A DNA stretch of 55,009 bases from positions 1-55,009 of the forward strand of contig JAEUQC010000080.1 of NCBI GenBank assembly GCA_016789905.1, written 5' to 3'. Positions 1-7,603 of the stretch are shown one piece after another (position 1 is the first letter of the stretch; each line of letters begins with the position of its first letter). This stretch comes from Bryobacterales bacterium (GTDB lineage Bacteria; Acidobacteriota; Terriglobia; Bryobacterales; Bryobacteraceae). Position numbers and translations under genes: made by a program. The notes beneath the pieces are model-generated. The model was given only the letters and a program-made list of their open reading frames with translations. It was not told the origin of the DNA and ran no database searches.

Positions 1-1
1 C

Positions 2-340
2 ATCGCCGGCAACGGCGACGTTGCCAACAAGATCGGAACCTATTCCGTCGCCGTCCTGGCGAAGGAGAACAACGTTCCCTTCTACGTCGCCGCGCCCATC
101 TCCACGCTCGATCTCACCCTCACCGACGGCTCGCAGATCCCGATCGAAGAGCGCGCGGCCATTGAAGTGACGAGCGTCTTCGGCGTCCCCGTGGCCCCGG
201 AAGGTGTCAACATTTGCAACCCTGCGTTTGACGTGACACCGAACAAGTACGTGGCCGGCATCATCACCGAACACGGTGTCGCCACGGCCCCGTTCAACGA
301 AAGCCTCCGCGCCCTCGCCGCCAAGTCGGTCAAAGCGTAG
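2..340 (+). CDS. mtnA: S-methyl-5-thioribose-1-phosphate isomerase, C-terminal part (truncated by window edge)
   Basis: The frame is open from the first bases and encodes 112 residues before a TAG stop. It begins [20 protein letters not shown] and contains the family segments [23 protein letters not shown] and [20 protein letters not shown]. These are typical of the C-terminal half of MtnA and related eIF2B-like isomerases. MtnA converts 5-methylthioribose-1-phosphate to methylthioribulose-1-phosphate in the cytosolic methionine salvage pathway. The Asp of [10 protein letters not shown] corresponds to the conserved active-site region. The N-terminal two thirds lie outside the window. A degraded copy of the local repeat family follows the stop. 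Confidence 0.93.
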   Translation: MAGNGDVANKIGTYSVAVLAKENNVPFYVAAPISTLDLTLTDGSQIPIEERAAIEVTSVFGVPVAPEGVNICNPAFDVTPNKYVAGIITEHGVATAPFNESLRALAAKSVKA

Positions 341-360
341 CCGCCCGCTCGCCGGATGAG

Positions 361-460
361 GCTCGGCCAACCTGTAGCCCCATCCGCGAGAAGCCCCACC
401 TGCAACTGAACTCGTCGCCGGGACATGCTTGAGCGTGTCCCGCGACGCGAATACTCACCT
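361..460 (+). repeat. Intergenic repeat family, copy A (degenerate), with hairpin 420-441
   Basis: This gap between mtnA and the HEPN gene has no credible ORF. It shares modules with the intergenic regions near 20.7-21.1 kb and 32.5-32.9 kb: an ACCTGTAGCCCC motif, a CCCCACCTGCAACT motif and a hairpin GGGACATGCT-TG-AGCGTGTCCC at 420-441. The hairpin pairs along its full length if one T-G wobble is allowed. The orientation matches the other copies, and no T-run follows, so it is not a standard terminator. Nothing is recognised in the remainder, 461-575. Confidence 0.55.
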
Positions 461-575
461 CACCCCGATTATCGAGGATTTTTGAAGCACGACAGCGCGG
501 ATCTGTCTCCGCTTCCGTGTCTGCGTGGCGCTGCATCTCGCGTCGATCAAATCACTGAAGTGACTTTTAATGAGT

Positions 576-1283
576 TCAAAACTCCGGACCTTTCTTCTGA
601 TGGGAGCGATATGCGGATATGAGAGATTTTGGGAGATGTACGTATTTGAGAACTTCGTCCAATAGGTGCGGATCCAAATAAAGCGGCGCATTACTCGCCA
701 CTTTCCACTCAGGGAGAGCCACTTTCTTCCTGGAACGTCTCCCGAAGAAACCGTTCTGCCAAAGCAACGGTTCGCGAGCCGGATGCTTAGCGTTATCGAT
801 GATAGCCTCAAGTTGCCCAGCGAGGCGCACTTTGGGAATTGCCATGCGATCTCGCAAGACAAGCGCGCGAGGTGAATGATCCAAAGTACAGAACCGCCGC
901 AACTCCCAAACGGAGCGATCAAGCCTCACCAGATCGTGTCCGTTCGCATGGTTAGAGATCTCGAAATAGCGGGACTGACCATACCTGTCAATGTAGGCAA
1001 TGAATTCCTCAGTTGGTCGGACCAAATTGAGTTTGAGCTTTCCTGAGCTTTCGATCGCGGCCAATCCAGCGGACAGATCGTGCTTTATCTCCTTTGCCGG
1101 GATCCGGTGCAGCAACAAGATGCATTTAACGTACTTCTCGATTGCTTGTTGAGAGGACCACAAATATTGAAAGTGAAGTTGTGCCCGACAAGCCATCCTC
1201 GCCGCAATGTAATCGCCGTCTGCGACGTCACGAAAGGACCTAATCGCGAAACTATTCAGCAGTTGATCATTTGTCGCACGCAT
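576..1283 (-). CDS. HEPN-domain protein
   Basis: The protein has 235 residues. Residues 14-65 (RSFRDVADGDYIAARMA to KCILLLHRIP) have the HEPN pattern: two helices with the characteristic LHFQYLWSSQQAIEKYVK stretch. The C-terminal half (from about residue 120) is basic and unassigned. HEPN proteins are often RNases in toxin or defence systems. A possible R-x6-H pair (RYFEISNH, about residues 104-111) is present, but I cannot say it is catalytic. No MNT antitoxin gene adjoins it. The ATG start has AGGA 9 nt upstream. The gene and its downstream spacer look visibly poorer in G+C than their neighbours, suggesting acquisition. Confidence 0.72.
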   Translation of the reverse strand: MRATNDQLLNSFAIRSFRDVADGDYIAARMACRAQLHFQYLWSSQQAIEKYVKCILLLHRIPAKEIKHDLSAGLAAIESSGKLKLNLVRPTEEFIAYIDRYGQSRYFEISNHANGHDLVRLDRSVWELRRFCTLDHSPRALVLRDRMAIPKVRLAGQLEAIIDNAKHPAREPLLWQNGFFGRRSRKKVALPEWKVASNAPLYLDPHLLDEVLKYVHLPKSLISAYRSHQKKGPEF

Positions 1284-1361
1284 AGCTCGTTCCTACTCCC
1301 ATCCGGCAGAATTCACCCTCAGCCAAAACAACCCACCCAGTGCGCCAAGAGACAGCCGCTC

Positions 1362-2639
1362 TTACGGCTTCACCACCGTCCCATCCATCGCCCTGTCCAA
1401 CCGGTACGGCCCGCCATCCCGCGCCTCCGGCATCGGATACTTCGCCGCCAATTCCTCGTTAATATCAATCCCGAGCCCGGGCTTCCCGTTCCCATACAAA
1501 TACCCCTTCCGAATCTCCGCCGTCCCCGGCAGCACGTCATAAACCGACGCCGGAAAGTGGTTCTCCTCCTGAATCCCAAACGCCGGACTCGAAATGTCCA
1601 CGTGATACGCCGCCAGTTGATTCACCGGGTCGTTATCCCCGCCCTCCTGGAACGCCGTCTTGCACCCAAACACCTCGCACATCGTCGCGATCTTCTTCGC
1701 CGGCGTAATCCCGCCAATACTCGAAACCCGGCACCGCACAAAATCAATCAGCCGTTGACTAATCAGCGGATAGTACTCAAACGGGTGCGTGAACAACTCC
1801 CCCACCGCCTGCGGCGTCGTACACACTTTCCGGATCTCCTTATACCAGTCCAACTGTTCCGGGGCCAGCACGTCTTCCACAAAGAACATCTGCAATGGCT
1901 GCATCCGCCGGCAGAATTCTGCCGCGTTCATCCCCGACAAATGCGAATGCACGTCATGACACAGCTTCGGCTCAAACCCAACCTTCGCCCGCACCTGTTC
2001 AAAGTTCTTCGACACCCGTTCGACATAGACTTCCTCATCAAACGCCTGCCCCGTGCGTCCGCCCTCCGGCCGCGACCCCTGCCCCGCCGGTATAAACCCG
2101 CCCCCGCCATACGCCCCAAACTGCACGCGAATATGACGGTACCCCGAAGCCATCGACTTCTGCACCGCCGCCGCCGCCGCCGATGCATCCGCCCCGCCCA
2201 CGTGGTCATAACAAGGCACCGCATCGCGGACCTTCCCGCCCAACAGCTCATAAACAGGCATCCCTGCGCGCTTGCCCTTTATGTCCCACAGCGCCATATC
2301 CATCGCCGCCAGAACGTTGTTGTTCACCGGCCCATTCCGCCAATACGTCTTCAAATGGGAACTCTGCCACAAGTCCTCAATCTGGTCCGGATCCTTCCCA
2401 ATCAGCCACGGCCGCAGATGGCTTTGCAGCGCCGCGATCACCGCGTCGGTCTGGAACAGATTGTTCGCCGACCCGATGCCATACAGCCCCGGCTCCGACG
2501 TGATGATCTTCAAAAACGCCCACCGGTAGCGCGCCCCGCCGCTAGTGGTAATCACCTTCACATCTTTGATCGTCAACTTCGGCAGGCCGGCCAGCGCGGG
2601 CGCGGCCCACAGGGATTGCAAAAGCGTGCGGCGGTTCAT
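1362..2639 (-). CDS. Enolase-superfamily dehydratase (RspA/mannonate-galactonate dehydratase-like) with RR leader
   Basis: The 425-residue product is assigned from the ATG giving MNRRTLLQSLWAAPALAGLP, a twin-arginine-like leader; the frame is open further upstream, but that part overlaps the divergent gene. Family landmarks in order are AAMDMALWDIKGKRAGMPVYELLGG, the metal/catalytic DVHSH segment, VEDVLAPEQ, AVGELFTHPFEYYPLI and a late QEGGDNDPVNQL loop. Members dehydrate sugar acids such as mannonate or galactonate. The substrate cannot be named from sequence. The leader suggests export or a vestigial Tat signal. It faces the gene at 2707 across only 67 bp, so the two promoters must lie in or near that gap. 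Confidence 0.85.
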   Translation of the reverse strand: MNRRTLLQSLWAAPALAGLPKLTIKDVKVITTSGGARYRWAFLKIITSEPGLYGIGSANNLFQTDAVIAALQSHLRPWLIGKDPDQIEDLWQSSHLKTYWRNGPVNNNVLAAMDMALWDIKGKRAGMPVYELLGGKVRDAVPCYDHVGGADASAAAAAVQKSMASGYRHIRVQFGAYGGGGFIPAGQGSRPEGGRTGQAFDEEVYVERVSKNFEQVRAKVGFEPKLCHDVHSHLSGMNAAEFCRRMQPLQMFFVEDVLAPEQLDWYKEIRKVCTTPQAVGELFTHPFEYYPLISQRLIDFVRCRVSSIGGITPAKKIATMCEVFGCKTAFQEGGDNDPVNQLAAYHVDISSPAFGIQEENHFPASVYDVLPGTAEIRKGYLYGNGKPGLGIDINEELAAKYPMPEARDGGPYRLDRAMDGTVVKP

Positions 2640-2706
2640 GCTGAAAGTGTATTCGGTAAACACTCGCGCCGCCACAACCCCTCGCCCAAGCTCATATACT
2701 TCCTCC

Positions 2707-3930
2707 ATGCGGAACCTGCTGCCGATTCTCGTTCTTCTCGTTCCCACACTCCCAGCCGCTCCCCGCGCCACCGCCTCCGGCACGGTGTTCGACGACGCCA
2801 CCAAACAACCCATCCCCAACGCCACCGTCATGGTCTATTCCGCCGGCGTCAGAACCGGTTACGATCAGTTCTGCCCCACCTGCTACGTCGATTGCGGCAA
2901 ACGCGCCACCACCGCTGACGACGGCACTTTCACCATCCCCAACCTCAGTCCCGATCTCATCTTCAATCTCCTAGTCGTTCACGAGGGCCACTCCGCCTCA
3001 TTCCTCAACAAAGTCGACCCCGCCGCCGGCCCATCCCGGCCTGCGCACCTCAAGCCTCGCGCTTCTCCCACCAACCCCGCCCAGCTTGTCCGCGGCCGCA
3101 TCGCGGACTCAAAAGGCCTCCCCGTCCGCGATGCCCTCATCTCGCAACAAGGCGCCATCTTTGAAATGGGCCGCGCCTTCGGCGACCGCGACTGGATCGA
3201 TCTCGTCGCCGTATCGAACACCAAAGGCGAATTCGAAATGGCATACAGCAAACCGATCCAATCGATGATCCTCCAAATCGCCCCTCGGGGCATGGCGCCC
3301 AAGCTCGTCGCCCTCCCCACCGGGCCTAAGACCCACAACATCACCGCCACCGACGGCGCCGTCATCCGTGGCCGTCTCGTGGCCAACGGCAAGCCCGTCC
3401 CCAACGCCGAACTCGGCCTCAAGACCCACAGCCAGTCCTCCGGCACAACCTTTCCGGAGATCCGCATCGGAACGAACGAAAAGGGCGAATTCGTCATCAC
3501 CAACGTGCCCGCCGGCCGCATCTGGGACCTCTACCCCACCATGGAATCGCTGGCCCCAAAAAACTTAGCCGCCAAGTTGACCCACGTGGCGACGAAGGAC
3601 GACGGCCAGGAAATCGACATCGGCGATATCGCCGCGGCCCCTGCCCACACGCTAAAAGGCCGCATCCAACTCAGCGACGGCGCTCCCATTCCGCCCAACA
3701 TGCGCCTCAGCGTTTTCGCCAGCCGCCTCCCTGACCGCCAGACTATTTCCCTTCCACCGGATGGCGCCTTTGCGTTCAAAGGCCTCGCCAAAGGCGTGTA
3801 CGTCATCAGTCCCGCCGTCAAGGGCTACCAGCCCCTGGACCCCGAACAGCCCTTGGAACTCCTGCTCGACGGCGACACAGCCGATTACAACTTGACGCTG
3901 AAACCGGTGGCCCCGCGCCCGGCCAACTAA
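2707..3930 (+). CDS. Secreted carboxypeptidase-regulatory-like (beta-sandwich) protein
   Basis: The start ATG at 2707 gives a clear signal peptide (MRNLLPILVLLVPTLPAAPRA). The 407-residue product then carries several Ig-like carboxypeptidase-regulatory units: ASGTVFDDATKQPIPNATVMV (about 25-45), VRGRIADSKGLPVRDALIS (about 135), IRGRLVANGKPVPNAELGL (about 230) and LKGRIQLSDGAPIPPNMRL (about 320). These domains occur in extracytoplasmic or surface proteins. No enzymatic motif is visible. The stop overlaps the convergent aminotransferase stop within the four bases CTAA at 3927-3930. A specific role is not assigned. Confidence 0.8.
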   Translation: MRNLLPILVLLVPTLPAAPRATASGTVFDDATKQPIPNATVMVYSAGVRTGYDQFCPTCYVDCGKRATTADDGTFTIPNLSPDLIFNLLVVHEGHSASFLNKVDPAAGPSRPAHLKPRASPTNPAQLVRGRIADSKGLPVRDALISQQGAIFEMGRAFGDRDWIDLVAVSNTKGEFEMAYSKPIQSMILQIAPRGMAPKLVALPTGPKTHNITATDGAVIRGRLVANGKPVPNAELGLKTHSQSSGTTFPEIRIGTNEKGEFVITNVPAGRIWDLYPTMESLAPKNLAAKLTHVATKDDGQEIDIGDIAAAPAHTLKGRIQLSDGAPIPPNMRLSVFASRLPDRQTISLPPDGAFAFKGLAKGVYVISPAVKGYQPLDPEQPLELLLDGDTADYNLTLKPVAPRPAN

Positions 3931-5150
3931 GCCGTTCGCGCCAACTCACCGCGATTCTCATACACCTTGCGCACCGCTGCGGCGATGGATTCCATATCCG
4001 CGCGTTCGCCGAGCAGATAGCGGTGCTCAAACCAGACAGCCTCCCGGCACGCCCGGTTGCTGGCCGCGCACGTCTCGTTGTAGCGCTGGAACGATTCGTC
4101 GAACAGCGGATTATTGAACAGCGAATGGGCATAGCCGCTAGAGCCGGGCACCCCCTCGGCGGCCATTGCTTCCAGGAACCGCTCGCGCGTGGCGCCGAAG
4201 GCGGACTCAACAAAACGCAGACAATAAATGTGCCACGCGTGGCCCGTCGCGTACGCCGGAACCGCCATCGGCCGGATGCCCGGAATCTGCTCGAGTTGGG
4301 CCGTCAGCCACGCCCCGTTCTCCTGCCGCCGCCGCGTCTGCTCCGCCAGCCGTTCCAGTTGGGCCAACAGGATGGCCGCCTGAAATTCCGTCAGCCGGTA
4401 GTTCCAGCCCAGCCGGTGATGCTCATACCACGGGCGCCCCTTCTTGCGCCCCACCCACACCAGGGATTCGGCGATCTCGGCCAACCGCTCATCGTTCGTC
4501 ACTACAATGCCGCCCTCGCCGGCCGTCATGTTCTTGGAGGCTTGAAAACTAAACGTCGCCATGGCGCCAATCGAACCCAGCGGCTGGTTCCGCCACGCGC
4601 CGCCGTGCCCGTGCGCGGCGTCCTCCAGCACGGGAATGCCGTGGCGGGCGGCAATCTCCAGAATCGCTTCCATATCGGCCGCCAGCCCCGCGAAATGAAC
4701 GGGAATGATGGCCCGTGTCCGCGGCGTGATGGCGGCTTCCAGCTTTCCGGCGTCCAGGTTCAGCGTGTCGATGTCGATATCGCAAAACACCGGATTGGCC
4801 CCAATCAACATCGGGGCGCTGGCGGTGGCAATGAACGTATAGGGCGGGACGATCACATCGTCACCGGGCTTCACGCCCAGCGCCTTCAGCCCAATCTCCA
4901 GCGCCGCCGTGCCGTTCACGCACGCAATGCCGTACTTGCAGCCATGCGCGGCGGCAAACTTCTGCTGGAATTCGGCCACTTTGGATGGCGACGCGGCGCC
5001 GTCAATGGCCTCTCCCAGTGTGTACCGCCACCACTGGCCGGAACGCAAAACTTCAAGCGCCAGCGCCTCCTCCCGCTCTCCGTGAACGGGCCAGGAAGGG
5101 AAGGGCTGGGTGCGGACGGGTTGTCCGCCGAAAAGGGCAAGCTGGTTCAT
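3927..5150 (-). CDS. DegT/DnrJ/EryC1/StrS-family PLP aminotransferase
   Basis: The 407-residue protein belongs to the sugar aminotransferase/dehydratase family. Visible marks are NGTAALEIGLKALGVKPGDDVIVPPYTFIATASA (PLP phosphate side), VLEDAAHGHGG (pyridine-ring Asp) and FSFQASKNMTAGEGG with the Schiff-base Lys. Such enzymes transfer an amino group to keto-sugars, or in some cases act in antibiotic cyclitol pathways. Its ATG overlaps the stop of the upstream ROK regulator by 4 bp (ATGA), so the two are translationally coupled. With the hexosaminidase divergon next door, an amino-sugar role is plausible but inferred. Confidence 0.9.
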   Translation of the reverse strand: MNQLALFGGQPVRTQPFPSWPVHGEREEALALEVLRSGQWWRYTLGEAIDGAASPSKVAEFQQKFAAAHGCKYGIACVNGTAALEIGLKALGVKPGDDVIVPPYTFIATASAPMLIGANPVFCDIDIDTLNLDAGKLEAAITPRTRAIIPVHFAGLAADMEAILEIAARHGIPVLEDAAHGHGGAWRNQPLGSIGAMATFSFQASKNMTAGEGGIVVTNDERLAEIAESLVWVGRKKGRPWYEHHRLGWNYRLTEFQAAILLAQLERLAEQTRRRQENGAWLTAQLEQIPGIRPMAVPAYATGHAWHIYCLRFVESAFGATRERFLEAMAAEGVPGSSGYAHSLFNNPLFDESFQRYNETCAASNRACREAVWFEHRYLLGERADMESIAAAVRKVYENRGELARTA

Positions 5151-6199
5151 GGTGTGGACTCCGTTGGGTTGCTGAAATAGTGGCCGGTAATCATCTCCGC
5201 CAGGCCCAGAACACCGGCGCCGGCAGGCAGGCGGGCAAAGCGAATGCGGACCTGCGCCGCGGTTTCCGGCAGCGCGTGGCGCCGCAGCGCCGCGGCCAGT
5301 TGGTCCAGAAACTTCTGTCCGTGCAGGGCCAGCCGGGCATCAATCACGATCAGGCCTGGGTTGAATAGGTTAACCAGGTTCGCCAGCCCCAGGCCAAGCC
5401 ACGCGGCTACGCGGCCGGCGCTCTTGTTCGCACGCAGCCCGGCCACCGCCTCCAGGCACCCCCGCGCGCCGCACGCACAGCGCGGGCCATTCGGCTGCAC
5501 ACACACATGGCCGAACTCCCCCGCCGCTCCCGTTTCTCCATAAACAAGCCGGCCATCCATGTAGATCCCCGCGCCAATGCCCGCTCCGTAGTCTATGTAG
5601 ATGCTGGTGGTGGCGGCGGTGTCATGTTCGGCCACCGCCTTCGCGCGCGTTCTGGATTCCAATGTCACCGGCAGGCCGAATTCGCGTGTGAATATCTCCC
5701 GTAGCGGCACATCCCGCCAGAACGGCAGCGTGGAGGAGGTGAGCGTAACCCCGCGCCGGCTATCCACCAGCCCAGGGTCCGCTAGGCCGATTCCAATCGC
5801 TGGCGCCGGCGCCGCCGCCAGCGCGCGCCGGGTCATCTGCCGCAGTTGGCGAAGCAGCGTCGCCCGCCCGCCGGAAATCCGGGCCGGCTCTGAGAACAGT
5901 TGCTGAATGCGCGGCGTCAGATTGGTGACGCCGGCGGTAACCGTTTCATCGTCGAACTCAATCCCGACAACCGAACGGTGGTTCTCGTTCAATTGCAGAA
6001 TCACTCCTTTGCGCCCGCGCGCGCCCGGCTCCGTGCCGGCTTCCTGGATGCGTCCGCCGGCCAGCATCTCCCGGACCAATGACGACGTGGCGCTCAACCG
6101 GATGCCGGTTAGCGCATGAATGCGGCCCCGGGACAGGGGGCCCTGCGCGCGCAGCAGCGCCGCAATCGTCTGTTTGTCGCGATCCGGTTTCGGGGCCAC
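5147..6199 (-). CDS. ROK-family transcriptional regulator (NagC/Mlc-like), shorter than usual
   Basis: The product has 350 residues. The N-terminus (about 5-60, with LSRGRIHALTGIRLSATSSLVREML) is a winged helix-turn-helix. It is followed by the ROK sugar-kinase-like fold: IYIDYGAGIGAGIYMDGRLVYGETGAAGEFGHVCV and the zinc motif CACGARGCLEAVAG. After that motif only a few residues precede GLGLANLVNLFNPGLIVI. In most ROK proteins some 40-50 residues lie there, so a helical segment seems missing. It probably controls the divergent permease/hexosaminidase genes and its own operon through the palindrome at 6232-6273, using an N-acetylglucosamine-derived inducer (inference). Confidence 0.88.
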   Translation of the reverse strand: MAPKPDRDKQTIAALLRAQGPLSRGRIHALTGIRLSATSSLVREMLAGGRIQEAGTEPGARGRKGVILQLNENHRSVVGIEFDDETVTAGVTNLTPRIQQLFSEPARISGGRATLLRQLRQMTRRALAAAPAPAIGIGLADPGLVDSRRGVTLTSSTLPFWRDVPLREIFTREFGLPVTLESRTRAKAVAEHDTAATTSIYIDYGAGIGAGIYMDGRLVYGETGAAGEFGHVCVQPNGPRCACGARGCLEAVAGLRANKSAGRVAAWLGLGLANLVNLFNPGLIVIDARLALHGQKFLDQLAAALRRHALPETAAQVRIRFARLPAGAGVLGLAEMITGHYFSNPTESTP

Positions 6200-6231
6200 C
6201 AGTCTCTACACTAGAGCCGGGCACGCCAGCC

Positions 6232-6273
6232 GTCAAGGGCATTCTTTCCGAAATCGGAAAGAATGCCCTTGAC
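6232..6273. promoter_or_regulatory. 42-bp near-perfect palindrome, probable ROK operator
   Basis: Two perfectly complementary 20-bp arms (6232-6251 and 6254-6273) flank a 2-bp AA centre. The arms meet at TTTCCGA-AA-TCGGAAA. The site sits 33 bp upstream of the ROK start codon and 33 bp upstream of the permease start codon, so it is equidistant between two divergent genes. A terminator makes no sense between divergent starts, and there is no T-run. ROK regulators are known to bind palindromes with TTTC...GAAA-type half-sites. This is therefore the likely operator for both directions. Confidence 0.75.
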
Positions 6274-6305
6274 CTTCCTCGCGCCACGGCATAGCCTAAG
6301 GGGGG

Positions 6306-7598
6306 ATGTCCGCCGACGCTCCCCATCTACGGCGCGTGCTGGGCCTGTGGGACCTGGTGCTCTACGGTATTGTGCTCGTGCAACCCATCGCGCCGGTCCC
6401 GTTGTTCGGCATCGCGCAACAGCTTTCGGCCGGCCACGCCGTCACCACCATCGTCTTCGCCATGTTCGCCATGGCACTCACCGCGGTCAGCTATGGGCGC
6501 ATGGCGGCGGCCTATCCGTCGGCCGGGTCGGCCTACACCTATGTCAGCCGCGGCTTGCATCCATCGCTTGGCTTCCTCACCGGCTGGGCCATGTTCCTGG
6601 ACTACCTGCTGGTGCCGCTCATTTGCACCATCTACGGCGCCATTACACTTACGCGCATTGTGCCCGGCGTGCCTTATGCCGCCTGGGTGGTGATATTCGC
6701 TCTATCGATGACCGCACTAAACCTGCGCGGCATCCAGTTCACCGCGCGCGCAAGCTGGGTGCTCATGCTGGTAACCACCGGCGTTATCTCCGCGTTCATC
6801 TTCCTCGCGGTGCGCTATCTCGGCGCCGGCGGGCTCGTCTCCAGCGTGCCGTTCCACGATCCGGCAACGTTCAAACTCGGCACGGTGCTAACCGCTACTT
6901 CCGTGGCGGCGCTGACCTATGGCGGCTTCGATGGTGTAACCACGCTGGCCGAAGAGGTGGAGAATCCACGCCGGAACGTCATGCTGGCCGCTGTCGGGGT
7001 CGTGCTTTTCACCGGGCTTTTCGGCGGGTTGCAGATCTATCTGGCGCAGCTAGTGTGGCCGGACTACCGGACGTTCGGAAACCTGGAAACGGCGTTCCTG
7101 GATGTCAGCCGCAAGGTAGGCGGCGAGTGGATGTTTCAATCGCTGGCGGTGGTGCTCATCGTTGCCAGTTTCGGCTCCGCGCTCACCGCGCAGGCCGGCG
7201 TCTCCCGCCTGCTCTACAGCATGGGCCGGGCGCGCGCGCTGCCCGCGTTCTTCGCGCATTTGGACGCGCGCACCGCATCGCCGGTGTGGAACATCGCCAT
7301 GGTCGGGGTGATGGCGGCTGCCGGGGCCATGGTGCTGAACTACGAGCGCTCGGCGGAATTAATCAATTTCGGCGCTTTTCTGGCATTTATGGGCGTCAAC
7401 GCGGCGGTCATGCGGCGCCGGGATTTGGGCTGGCTCTCCGGCAAAGTGCTGCCCGCGGCGGGATTTCTGTTCTGTTTATCCATCTGGCTGAACCTCTCGC
7501 GCCCTGCCATGTGGATGGGCGGTGCGTGGTTTCTGGCGGGCCTCGTGTTCCACCTGGTGCAGCGGCGCCGCGCCGAATCGTTTGTATTTGAGGAGTAA
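6306..7598 (+). CDS. APC-superfamily permease
   Basis: The 430-residue, very hydrophobic protein has about 12 predicted membrane helices. It begins LRRVLGLWDLVLYGIVLVQPIAPVPLFG, the conserved first APC helix with its unwound GxG-type region. YPSAGSAYTYVSRGLHPSLGFLTGWAMFLDYLLVP is the diagnostic APC helix 2-3 stretch. Members import amino acids or polyamines by cation symport or exchange. The substrate is not determined; the neighbouring GH20 enzyme could suggest an amino-sugar-related compound, but that would be unusual for APC. The start ATG directly follows the G-rich tract AAGGGGGG. The gene ends 5 bp before the hexosaminidase start, so they form one operon. Confidence 0.87.
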   Translation: MSADAPHLRRVLGLWDLVLYGIVLVQPIAPVPLFGIAQQLSAGHAVTTIVFAMFAMALTAVSYGRMAAAYPSAGSAYTYVSRGLHPSLGFLTGWAMFLDYLLVPLICTIYGAITLTRIVPGVPYAAWVVIFALSMTALNLRGIQFTARASWVLMLVTTGVISAFIFLAVRYLGAGGLVSSVPFHDPATFKLGTVLTATSVAALTYGGFDGVTTLAEEVENPRRNVMLAAVGVVLFTGLFGGLQIYLAQLVWPDYRTFGNLETAFLDVSRKVGGEWMFQSLAVVLIVASFGSALTAQAGVSRLLYSMGRARALPAFFAHLDARTASPVWNIAMVGVMAAAGAMVLNYERSAELINFGAFLAFMGVNAAVMRRRDLGWLSGKVLPAAGFLFCLSIWLNLSRPAMWMGGAWFLAGLVFHLVQRRRAESFVFEE

Positions 7599-7603
7599 GG
7601 GCT

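Noticed and set aside
1080..2918. 612-codon open frame on the + strand
   Set aside because: It runs antisense to the enolase-superfamily gene and has an Arg/Pro/His-rich, low-complexity composition, a shadow of GC-rich coding sequence.
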